Positions 1-6,361 of a DNA stretch of 6,991 nucleotides are shown piece after piece. A model generated the notes under the pieces. It searched no databases. It had not been told where the DNA came from and saw only the letters and a list, made by a program, of their open reading frames with translations. Made by a program: the position numbers and the translations under genes. This DNA comes from Flammeovirgaceae bacterium (GTDB lineage: Bacteria; Bacteroidota; Bacteroidia; Cytophagales; Cyclobacteriaceae), in the NCBI GenBank assembly GCA_947457025.1, contig CANGUI010000093.1, positions 1 through 6,991 on the forward strand, given 5' to 3'. Each line of letters begins with the position of its first letter. Within the stretch, counting starts at the first letter, position 1.

Positions 1-1
1 C

Positions 2-271
2 GATCCCATTCCCGATGGCAGCGGTAAGTTTCGGGCGCTGCCGCAAATTGCGCTCGACAAAGTTCCGGTTGGCTATGAAGGCACCATACTTGCTGTAAAA
101 AGTAATGACCCCCAGTTACTCCAGTTTCTCGACAAGATCGGGGCTCATCCGGGTAAGCGCATAGCAGTAGTCTCGAAAGAAAGCTACGATGAATCTCTGG
201 AAGTCACGGTGGAGCGAATCCGGCAGTTCATCTCACGCGAAGTATCCCAAAACATTCTCGTATCAGCATGA
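2..271 (+). CDS. DtxR/MntR-family metal-dependent transcriptional repressor, C-terminal part (5' truncated by window edge)
   Basis: An open frame runs from the left edge to a TGA at 269-271 and gives 89 residues. It begins DPIPDGSGKF, resembling the end of the dimerisation and metal-binding domain of DtxR-type repressors, where an HPIPD-like motif is common. A segment of about 50 residues follows (LDKVPVGYEGTILAV, then LQFLDKIGAHPGKRIAVV) with the look of the SH3-like FeoA domain that closes this family. The last part (VTVERIRQFISREVSQNILV) also fits the usual C-terminus. Family knowledge: these dimers bind Mn2+ or Fe2+ and then repress metal-uptake genes. The stop overlaps the mntH start by four bases, so the two are probably translationally coupled, and manganese-responsive control of mntH is the simplest inference. 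The DNA-binding winged helix lies outside the window, so Mn versus Fe specificity cannot be judged. Confidence 0.82.
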   Translation, partial: DPIPDGSGKFRALPQIALDKVPVGYEGTILAVKSNDPQLLQFLDKIGAHPGKRIAVVSKESYDESLEVTVERIRQFISREVSQNILVSA

Positions 272-2163
272 GTTCGGAGAGCAAATCAGCCCCCCGCCGG
301 TCGTTGAGCGAAGTGCATTCTTCGGTGGATGCCACCCAACGGAAAGGGTGGCGTAAGTTGCTGGCCTTTCTGGGGCCAGCCTACCTGGTGAGTGTGGGTT
401 ACATGGACCCCGGTAACTGGGCTACCGACATTGCCGGGGGCAGTCAGTTTGGCTATGCGCTCATTTGGGTATTGCTGATGTCGAACCTGATGGCCTTGCT
501 GCTGCAAAGCCTCAGCGCACGCCTCGGCATTGTTCGGCAACTTGACCTTGCGCAGGCCTCGCGTTCGACCTACCACCGTGGTGTAAACTTTGTTTTATGG
601 GTGCTGGCCGAAATTGCCATTGCCGCTACCGACCTGGCCGAAGTGCTGGGCATGGCCATTGGCCTCAAACTTCTTTTTGGCTTACCCCTGATGTGGGGCA
701 TCACCCTCACTGTACTGGATACCCTCCTGCTCCTCGTTTTGCAAAGCTATGGCATTCGCAAACTGGAAGCCTTCATCATTGCACTGGTGGCCGTCATCGG
801 AGTATCCTTTTTTATTGAGATGTTGTTGGCAAAGCCGGCACTCGATGAGCTCGCGAAAGGGTTTATTCCCAGCTTTCCGAACGAGCAGGCCCTCTATATC
901 GCCATCGGCATCATTGGCGCAACCGTGATGCCCCACAACCTGTATCTCCACTCATCGCTGGTGCAGACCCGCCGGTTTGAGGCCGGCGCAAAGGGAATTG
1001 CCAGCGCCATCAAATACAACCTGATAGATTCCACCATCGCGTTGAATGCAGCATTTTTCGTCAACTCGGCTATCCTGATTCTGGCGGCCGCCACGTTTTT
1101 CAAAAATGGCTTGTACGAAATCGCAGACATTCAGGATGCCCACCGCATGCTTGAGCCCTTGCTCGGCAGCGAGCTTGCCCCCCTCCTGTTCGGGATTGCG
1201 CTGGTGGCGGCAGGCCAAAGCTCAACTGTAACGGGTACGCTCGCGGGGCAGATCGTCATGGAAGGCTATCTTAACCTTCGGATTGCCCCCTGGTTACGGC
1301 GGCTGCTGACCCGTCTGATTGCCATCATTCCGGCCTACGTGGTTATTTTGCTTTACGGAGAAAATAAAACCGGCGCCCTGCTGGTGTTCAGCCAGGTTGT
1401 CCTCAGTCTTCAGCTCGGCTTCGCCGTCATCCCGTTGATTCATTTTACAAGCGACCGGGAAAAAATGGGGGAATTTACCATCAAGCCGTGGGTGCAGGTT
1501 GCCGCATGGCTCATAGCCGTGGTAATAGTTGGCCTCAATGCGAAGCTGGTGGTGCAGGAAATCACCAGCTGGCTGGAAAGTGCCCAAGACGGGCGGTTCT
1601 GGATTTGGGCGCTGGTCGTTCCCGCTTGCGCCGGAGCGGCCGGTCTGTTGGTGTACATCACCCTCTACCCCTTGTTGAAAAAACCCGGAGAGCCGGTTGT
1701 CAGCGTTCACCACGTCCAGACAAACGAGCTGCACAACCTGGAAAAACCGGTTTATGAACGCATCGCCATCTGCATCGACTTTACAAAAACCGATGAACTT
1801 GCCATCCGCAGCGCCTTAGCTCAGGGTGGAACACATGCAAACTATGCCCTCTTTCATGTCGTGGAGACGGCCGGGGCGGTTGTGTATGGTGAAGCAATAG
1901 CCGACCGGGAGAGTGATCAAGACTGGCTCGCACTCGAACGGTATGCCAGCCAGTTACGTGCCCGCGGCTTTCAGGTAGTTTCCGAGATCGACTACGGCAG
2001 TCCGAAAAACCAGATACCCAAAATGGTGGAACGCTTCCGGGCCGACATGCTGGTGATGGGTGCACACGGTCATACCTGGCTGGATGATCTGATTTTCGGC
2101 ACAACCGTGGATGTGGTCCGGCACCGAATCTCGATCCCCGTATTTATCGTGAAGTGTCCGTAA
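268..2163 (+). CDS. mntH: Nramp-family divalent metal (Mn2+/Fe2+) transporter MntH with C-terminal UspA domain
   Basis: This 631-residue inner-membrane protein should import Mn2+ (possibly Fe2+) with protons. The Nramp core spans about residues 28-475 with many hydrophobic helices. The TM1 metal-site motif DPGN is at 47-50 (D47, N50), and the TM6 motif AxxMPHN is at 218-224 (A218, M221), so all four expected metal ligands are present. Residues 497-631 form a universal stress protein domain: an early Asp (D504, in AICIDF) and a terminal G-x2-G-x9-G-T motif at G598, G601, G611 and T612, the pattern of ATP-binding UspA proteins. Ordinary bacterial MntH proteins are about 410-450 residues, so the tail is an addition; similar fusions are known in Bacteroidota. 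The start ATG overlaps the upstream regulator's stop codon and no better start lies close by. The stop is followed directly by mnmE. Transport is confident; a regulatory role for the UspA tail is inference. Confidence 0.95.
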   Translation: MSSESKSAPRRSLSEVHSSVDATQRKGWRKLLAFLGPAYLVSVGYMDPGNWATDIAGGSQFGYALIWVLLMSNLMALLLQSLSARLGIVRQLDLAQASRSTYHRGVNFVLWVLAEIAIAATDLAEVLGMAIGLKLLFGLPLMWGITLTVLDTLLLLVLQSYGIRKLEAFIIALVAVIGVSFFIEMLLAKPALDELAKGFIPSFPNEQALYIAIGIIGATVMPHNLYLHSSLVQTRRFEAGAKGIASAIKYNLIDSTIALNAAFFVNSAILILAAATFFKNGLYEIADIQDAHRMLEPLLGSELAPLLFGIALVAAGQSSTVTGTLAGQIVMEGYLNLRIAPWLRRLLTRLIAIIPAYVVILLYGENKTGALLVFSQVVLSLQLGFAVIPLIHFTSDREKMGEFTIKPWVQVAAWLIAVVIVGLNAKLVVQEITSWLESAQDGRFWIWALVVPACAGAAGLLVYITLYPLLKKPGEPVVSVHHVQTNELHNLEKPVYERIAICIDFTKTDELAIRSALAQGGTHANYALFHVVETAGAVVYGEAIADRESDQDWLALERYASQLRARGFQVVSEIDYGSPKNQIPKMVERFRADMLVMGAHGHTWLDDLIFGTTVDVVRHRISIPVFIVKCP

Positions 2164-3537
2164 ATGGCTCAACTGCACCCTTTTGAAGACACCATCGTGG
2201 CGTTAGCCACCCCGCAGGGTGTGAGTGCCATTGCCGTGATCCGCCTTTCGGGGCCTGAGGCCATCGCGATCACGCAAAAACTATTTACCGGCAAAGATCT
2301 GCGCACCGTGCCCACCCACACCGCCCACTTCGGTGCCCTTACCGGCGGTGGCACTACCCTTGATGAAGTGCTCGTCACCGTTTTCCGTGCCCCCCGGTCA
2401 TTTACCCGCGAAGACTGTGTTGAGATCGGGTGCCATGGCTCCCCGCTGATTATCAAATCCATTATCCGGGAGCTGCTGGCCAATGGCGCGCGCCTCGCAA
2501 AAGCGGGAGAATTCACCCAACGTGCTTTTCTGCATGGACGCTTTGACCTCGCCCAGGCAGAAGCTGTGGCTGATCTGATCCATGCTGAAACCGACAACGC
2601 GCGGCAAGCTGCCCTCAACCAGATGCGCGGGGGATTCTCCTCCGAAATCAAGGCGCTGCGCGCTGAACTCATTCACTTCGCCTCCCTCGTAGAATTAGAA
2701 CTCGACTTTGGCGAAGAGGATGTGGAATTTGCCAGACGGGATGACCTGCGGGCACTCATTGACCGACTGCAACAGCACCTGACCCCGCTGATTGAATCGT
2801 TCGATCAGGGCAACGTCATCAAAAATGGCATCCCCACGGTCATCGCGGGTAAGCCGAATGCCGGAAAGTCAACCTTGCTGAACGTGTTGCTCAATGAGGA
2901 GCGCGCCATCGTGTCGGACATACCCGGTACCACGCGCGACGTAATCGAGGACGAGATCATCTTGGGTGGCCTCGCCTTTCGTTTCATGGATACCGCCGGC
3001 TTACGCGAAACGACCGATGCCATCGAATCCATCGGGGTGCAGCGAACACGTGAGCAGATGAGCCGTGCCTCTTTGATCTTATATATTTTTGATCTGGCCA
3101 CAACCGATCCTGCCGAGATTACCAAACAGGAAGCCGAGATTGAACAGACCGGTAAAACAGTCTTGAAAGTGGGTAACAAAACCGACTGCGCCCCGCCGGC
3201 CCTGCTCCGGGAGCTGCAGAACCGCGGTTTCGTGCTGATCTCCGCAGCCCGGCGCGAAGGCATTGAAGAGTTGAAAGCCCGCATTCTCGAAGCACTACAT
3301 GTTGACCGCGTGAAGCCCGGTGACGTGCTGGTAACCAACCTGCGGCACTACGAAAACCTGCGGCAAACGCAAGCCGCCCTGCAGCGCGTGGCCGATGGCC
3401 TTGACCACCGTGTAACCGGCGATTTCCTGGCCATGGACATCCGCCAGGCACTCCATTTCCTCGGTGAGATCACGGGCGAAATCACAACGGAAGACCTGCT
3501 GACAAATATTTTTTCGAAGTTTTGTATCGGAAAGTAA
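2164..3537 (+). CDS. mnmE: tRNA uridine-5-carboxymethylaminomethyl(34) synthesis GTPase MnmE
   Basis: MnmE (TrmE), together with MnmG, installs the cmnm5 group on wobble uridine 34 of certain tRNAs, using methylenetetrahydrofolate, GTP and K+. All landmarks are present in 457 residues, the normal length. The N-terminal folate-binding domain covers about 1-120 (DTIVALATPQGVSAIAVIRL at the front). A helical domain flanks the G domain, which covers about 220-375. The P-loop GKPNAGKST is at 229-237, including N232 in the position of the K+ ligand. Switch GTTRD is at 255-259, DTAG at 276-279 with E282 matching the catalytic Glu, NKTD at 338-341, and SAA at 360-362. The C-terminus is CIGK with C454, the family signature. 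The ATG directly follows the mntH stop with no spacer and no Shine-Dalgarno sequence, so expression probably depends on read-through from the metal-transport operon. MnmG is not in the window. Confidence 0.98.
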   Translation: MAQLHPFEDTIVALATPQGVSAIAVIRLSGPEAIAITQKLFTGKDLRTVPTHTAHFGALTGGGTTLDEVLVTVFRAPRSFTREDCVEIGCHGSPLIIKSIIRELLANGARLAKAGEFTQRAFLHGRFDLAQAEAVADLIHAETDNARQAALNQMRGGFSSEIKALRAELIHFASLVELELDFGEEDVEFARRDDLRALIDRLQQHLTPLIESFDQGNVIKNGIPTVIAGKPNAGKSTLLNVLLNEERAIVSDIPGTTRDVIEDEIILGGLAFRFMDTAGLRETTDAIESIGVQRTREQMSRASLILYIFDLATTDPAEITKQEAEIEQTGKTVLKVGNKTDCAPPALLRELQNRGFVLISAARREGIEELKARILEALHVDRVKPGDVLVTNLRHYENLRQTQAALQRVADGLDHRVTGDFLAMDIRQALHFLGEITGEITTEDLLTNIFSKFCIGK

Positions 3538-3821
3538 CGGGTGCCACTCCCCCCCCGCAGGAAGAGGTTGTCCGGGTATCCTGACGCCGGATGAAGCCGC
3601 TGGCTGCCGGGCAGCAGATAAGCAGGGCGACCACACCTGAAACACCACACCTTGTACGCGGACCAGATTGATGAAGCCTTCTGCGGTAGGGTGTGATGAT
3701 TGCCCGGATTCGGTATCCCCCTCCCCCTCAGGGCTCTTTTGAAAATAACCTCGCCCGTTTCATTTTCAATAAAGAAACAAGTACCTTAACCGGAGATCGG
3801 TGCTTTTGCCGTTCCAACCTG

Positions 3822-4763
3822 ATGACGTCGTTCTCACTCGCCCAACAACTCCGGCTCGTAGCACTCACTGCGGGTACTTTGCTCGCTCTCGCTCACCAGT
3901 TCACGAAAGTTCCCCCATTTGTGGACTATGCTTTTTTTGTCGTGTTGGTCGTATTCATCGGCATTCCCCACGGCGCCCTCGATCATCTTGTGGATGAGCA
4001 AACACTGAAAGCGAGGAACCGATCGTATTCCCTGAGGGGGTTTCTGACTTCCTACCTCCTGCAAATGGCAGCCTATGCATTGCTGTGGATGGTTTTTCCT
4101 TCGCTCAGTCTACTGCTTTTTCTCGTGTTCTCTGCGTGGCATTTTGGCGAATCTGATCTGCACCCGGCACCGCGGCATCTGCTATGGAGTGCGGTGCAAT
4201 TCACGCTGGGCACTGCTGTGCTGTTTTTTATTCTGCTCCGCGAGCCGGGCCTTACCGGCGATTTGATCTACCGGATCACACGTGAAAATGACCTCGCCCG
4301 CATGTGGTGGGCGGCCGCTGCACAGCGGGCTACACCCCTGCTCGCCATACTGGGTGCGGCCATCCTTGCCGCCACGGTGATGGCGCAACGCCAGGAACCG
4401 GTAAAGCTGCAAGCCACACGGTGGGCACCATTTTTTGCCGTTTTGCTGGTAGTAAGTTTCCTCCCGCTGTTGCCTGCCTTTGCACTTTACTTTGGCGGTT
4501 GGCACGCGCTTAACACTTTTCAACACATGCGAGATTATCTGGCCGCGCAACACACTTCCATAAATCTTTGGAAAAAAGCCATGCCCTTTACGATCCTGGC
4601 TGTTTCTTTTCTGACGTTATCCGGCCTATTATGGAGAAATATCTATCCGGATGTCGATCCACTCCCCATTTTGTTTATCTTTATTTCCATTATTACGTTT
4701 CCGCATTTGCTGGTGATCCATAACATGCTTCGTCTGCAAGCACTAGCACGAAGCAGAACATAG
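3822..4763 (+). CDS. blh: Brp/Blh-family beta-carotene 15,15'-dioxygenase (retinal-forming), integral membrane protein
   Basis: Members of this family cleave beta-carotene centrally to two retinal molecules, usually to supply a rhodopsin. From the ATG at 3822 the protein is 313 residues with about eight hydrophobic segments. The conserved His motifs are GIPHGALDH at 47-55 (H50, D54, H55), WHFGE at 106-110 (H107), GGWHALNTFQHMRDY from about 225 (H228, H235), and PHLLVIHN at 294-301 (H295, H300). These supply the histidines expected to hold the catalytic iron. The frame is open upstream to a GTG at 3693 and an ATG at 3696, which would add about 43 residues; that extension is Pro-rich, polar and unlike the family, so 3822 is preferred. 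A GTAGGG stretch just before 3693 leaves the longer form possible. No rhodopsin or crt gene is next to it. Family assignment is strong; retinal production is inferred from the family. Confidence 0.88.
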   Translation: MTSFSLAQQLRLVALTAGTLLALAHQFTKVPPFVDYAFFVVLVVFIGIPHGALDHLVDEQTLKARNRSYSLRGFLTSYLLQMAAYALLWMVFPSLSLLLFLVFSAWHFGESDLHPAPRHLLWSAVQFTLGTAVLFFILLREPGLTGDLIYRITRENDLARMWWAAAAQRATPLLAILGAAILAATVMAQRQEPVKLQATRWAPFFAVLLVVSFLPLLPAFALYFGGWHALNTFQHMRDYLAAQHTSINLWKKAMPFTILAVSFLTLSGLLWRNIYPDVDPLPILFIFISIITFPHLLVIHNMLRLQALARSRT

Positions 4764-4913
4764 GGAAAAAATAGTGGCTGGTAATCTACATCTACGTGAC
4801 GGTTATCCTGTGATAAGTACCAACACAACAAACGGAGCCCAAAGAATGAACCACTACCTGGCAAGTGGAAGTAGCGCCAATGTTTTCCGAAGCGCATTGG
4901 TTTTTACAATTAA

Positions 4914-5684
4914 ATGGCATTAACGTGTATGGGCATCCCTGATAAAACCCCTGCGCCCGTGCGACCCCGTTTACTGATCGGAAAAATCAACCACGGCCTG
5001 TTCCATGCCTGCGTGATTGTGGCCTTAATGGCGTCCTGTCGTACATTGGAAAAAGCATCCATGCACGGATTAAGCAGTGGATACTACAAATTCGACACGG
5101 GTAGCCAAACCGAAAAAGTATATGCCGAGGTGTCAGAAGAAGTAGTGGAAATCCATCGGCTAATTGACGGTACACCGGAGCAGTTTGCTTACCGGTCGCT
5201 CGCGATGAAGGCTACCGACAGTCTGGGTGTGACACCTTTCATCTTTCGAAAGCAGAGCCTGGATATCGACATTACATCCGTGCCGTTAAAATTCCGCCCT
5301 TCCGTTTACGGCGTGCCGCATCAGTTGACCTCAGACCTCAACGTTGCGCTTTATGCGGGGTGGCGGTTCGACCGGTACAAGTTGGAAAACCGGGTTAACC
5401 CTTTGGGAAAACAGCAGCGCCGGCTCTCTAACCTGGGGTATGATATAGGTTTTTTTGCGGGACCAGGTGCAACTCCAATCAACGCAGCTACAACCCTCGA
5501 CCCTACAACGAGCGAATACAGCGGCATGATCGTTCAGGTCGGATTAGCCGGATTTCTGGAATCCAATGTTGCCAGTTTCGGCATTGCCGTTGGCTTCGAT
5601 CATCTGATGAATCGCGATCGCAACATTTGGATTTACAACCGTCAACCCTGGGTTGGATTCATTGTGGGTGTTGCCCTGAATTGA
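4914..5684 (+). CDS. Hypothetical secreted protein, putative lipoprotein with beta-strand-rich C-terminal half
   Basis: I do not recognise a named family. The 256-residue product has a basic N-terminus (R17, R19, K24), a hydrophobic stretch at about 32-41 and then Cys42 in ALMASC, which resembles a lipobox, so export and lipidation are plausible. Residue +2 is Arg and there is no acidic cluster after the Cys, so the usual Bacteroidota surface-export signal is absent. The N-terminus is long for a signal peptide; an in-frame ATG at 4929 (residue 6) is an alternative start. From about residue 110, alternating hydrophobic and polar stretches (LNVALYAGWRFDRYKLE, YDIGFFAGPG, MIVQVGLAGF, VASFGIAVGFDHL, WVGFIVGVALN) suggest amphipathic strands like those of small outer-membrane barrels. 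It starts 150 bases after blh on the same strand, and co-transcription is uncertain. Being a real gene is likely; the function is unknown. Confidence 0.7.
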   Translation: MALTCMGIPDKTPAPVRPRLLIGKINHGLFHACVIVALMASCRTLEKASMHGLSSGYYKFDTGSQTEKVYAEVSEEVVEIHRLIDGTPEQFAYRSLAMKATDSLGVTPFIFRKQSLDIDITSVPLKFRPSVYGVPHQLTSDLNVALYAGWRFDRYKLENRVNPLGKQQRRLSNLGYDIGFFAGPGATPINAATTLDPTTSEYSGMIVQVGLAGFLESNVASFGIAVGFDHLMNRDRNIWIYNRQPWVGFIVGVALN

Positions 5685-5824
5685 ATTACAACAATTCCGG
5701 GCCATTTGGCCGTGCGGCCCCGTCTTGGGCTACCGTTCTACCTTCCAACGCAGTTACTTATCGCGAATGGATTGACTTCCGAGCTGGTGACACCGGTAGG
5801 TCGCGTTATCGCAGAGTTCCAAGT

Positions 5825-6271
5825 TCAGGCGTCGGGTACCAACCGGATGGATAGCGAGTTGATGCAATAACGGAGCCCGGTGGGCGGGGGACCATCGGAA
5901 AAAACGTGGCCCAGATGCGCATCACAAACGTTGCACTCTACCTCAATCCGGCGCATGCCATAACTAAAATCCTGGGTGTACTTGATAACGTCGGGTTCCA
6001 CCGGGGTGGTGAAACTCGGCCATCCGGAGCCAGACTCGAATTTAGTGCGTGCATCAAAAAGAACTGTTCCACAGCCACGACAGGCATAGATACCGGGCGC
6101 ATGGGCCTCGCAGTACTCACCCGTCCAGGCGCGTTCGGTACCTTTTAGTCGCATCACCTCGAACTCCTCTTTAGAAAGAAGTGCCTGCCACTCTGCCATT
6201 GATCTTTCTACTCGCTTGGGCGGCGCTGGGTTTCCTTTACCTGCATACTTCAACACATCGTTCCACGTCAT
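5825..6271 (-). CDS. msrB: Peptide-methionine (R)-S-oxide reductase MsrB
   Basis: MsrB reduces the R epimer of methionine sulfoxide in oxidised proteins. The 148-residue product, a typical length, has the family hallmarks in order: GTERAWTGEY at 44-53, the first zinc pair CRGC (C64, C67), the substrate-site stretch SGSGWPSF at 80-87, the second zinc pair CNVC (C113, C116), the loop HLGHVFSDGPPPTGLRYCINS from 119, and the catalytic Cys136 in RYCINS. The common resolving-Cys position in SGCGWPSF is Ser82 here; Cys54, just after GTERAWTGEY, is the only other cysteine and might take that role. There is no signal peptide, so a cytoplasmic location is expected. The gene converges on the hypothetical gene to its left and diverges from yebC, with a promoter-like element 20-50 bases upstream, so it is probably transcribed alone. 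Confidence 0.97.
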   Translation of the reverse strand: MTWNDVLKYAGKGNPAPPKRVERSMAEWQALLSKEEFEVMRLKGTERAWTGEYCEAHAPGIYACRGCGTVLFDARTKFESGSGWPSFTTPVEPDVIKYTQDFSYGMRRIEVECNVCDAHLGHVFSDGPPPTGLRYCINSLSIRLVPDA

Positions 6272-6291
6272 GGTAGGGGCTGGTTACAGTG

Positions 6292-6321
6292 CAAGGATAA
6301 CACTTTTCGGAAACTTCCAAA
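6292..6321 (-). promoter_or_regulatory. Putative Bacteroidota-type promoter for msrB (TTTG-N18-TATCCTTG)
   Basis: Read on the minus strand, TTTG (6318-6321) is followed after 18 bases by TATCCTTG (6292-6299), which matches the Bacteroidota sigma-factor consensus TTTG / TAnnTTTG at all but one fixed base. Transcription would begin near 6285, leaving a leader of about 14 bases before the msrB ATG. The position, spacing and orientation fit; no transcript evidence is available. Confidence 0.5.
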
Positions 6322-6337
6322 TTCCGATTTCACCCGC

Positions 6338-6345
6338 TACTTTTG
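6338..6345 (+). promoter_or_regulatory. Putative -7 promoter element for yebC (TACTTTTG)
   Basis: TACTTTTG is an exact match to the Bacteroidota -7 consensus TAnnTTTG and sits 16 bases before the yebC ATG, implying a very short leader of about 10 bases. I see no clear TTG-type -33 partner at the usual spacing, so this is a tentative call. Confidence 0.33.
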
Positions 6346-6361
6346 GACACCGGAAAAAACT

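Noticed and set aside
2169..2672. Long minus-strand open frame (167 codons) opposite mnmE, with similar ones at 2805-3338 and 1294-1734
   Set aside because: Mirror frames of well-conserved plus-strand genes, with low-complexity Ser/Arg-rich translations and no family features.
3295..3650. Minus-strand ORFs of 100-117 codons covering the end of mnmE and part of the following spacer
   Set aside because: Mostly antisense to mnmE; the part outside it shows no recognisable domain or conserved motif.
3646..3695. CACACC ... GGTGTG inverted repeat in the mnmE-blh spacer, a possible operator or riboswitch stem
   Set aside because: A 6-bp match separated by more than 35 bases is expected by chance, and no riboswitch core is recognisable.
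4847..4924. 25-codon ORF beginning ATGAACCACTAC in the spacer after blh
   Set aside because: It is very short, overlaps the next gene's start, and shows no recognisable motif; most likely chance.
5699..5720. GC-rich inverted repeat (GGGCC ... GGCCC, with an inner GGCC-ATTT-GGCC) after the hypothetical gene, a possible terminator
   Set aside because: The stem is only 4-5 bp and no T-run follows on either strand, so it is not supportable as an intrinsic terminator.
5627..5854. Plus-strand 75-codon ORF covering the spacer between the hypothetical gene and msrB
   Set aside because: It overlaps the ends of both flanking genes, lacks any motif, and its composition looks like chance translation.
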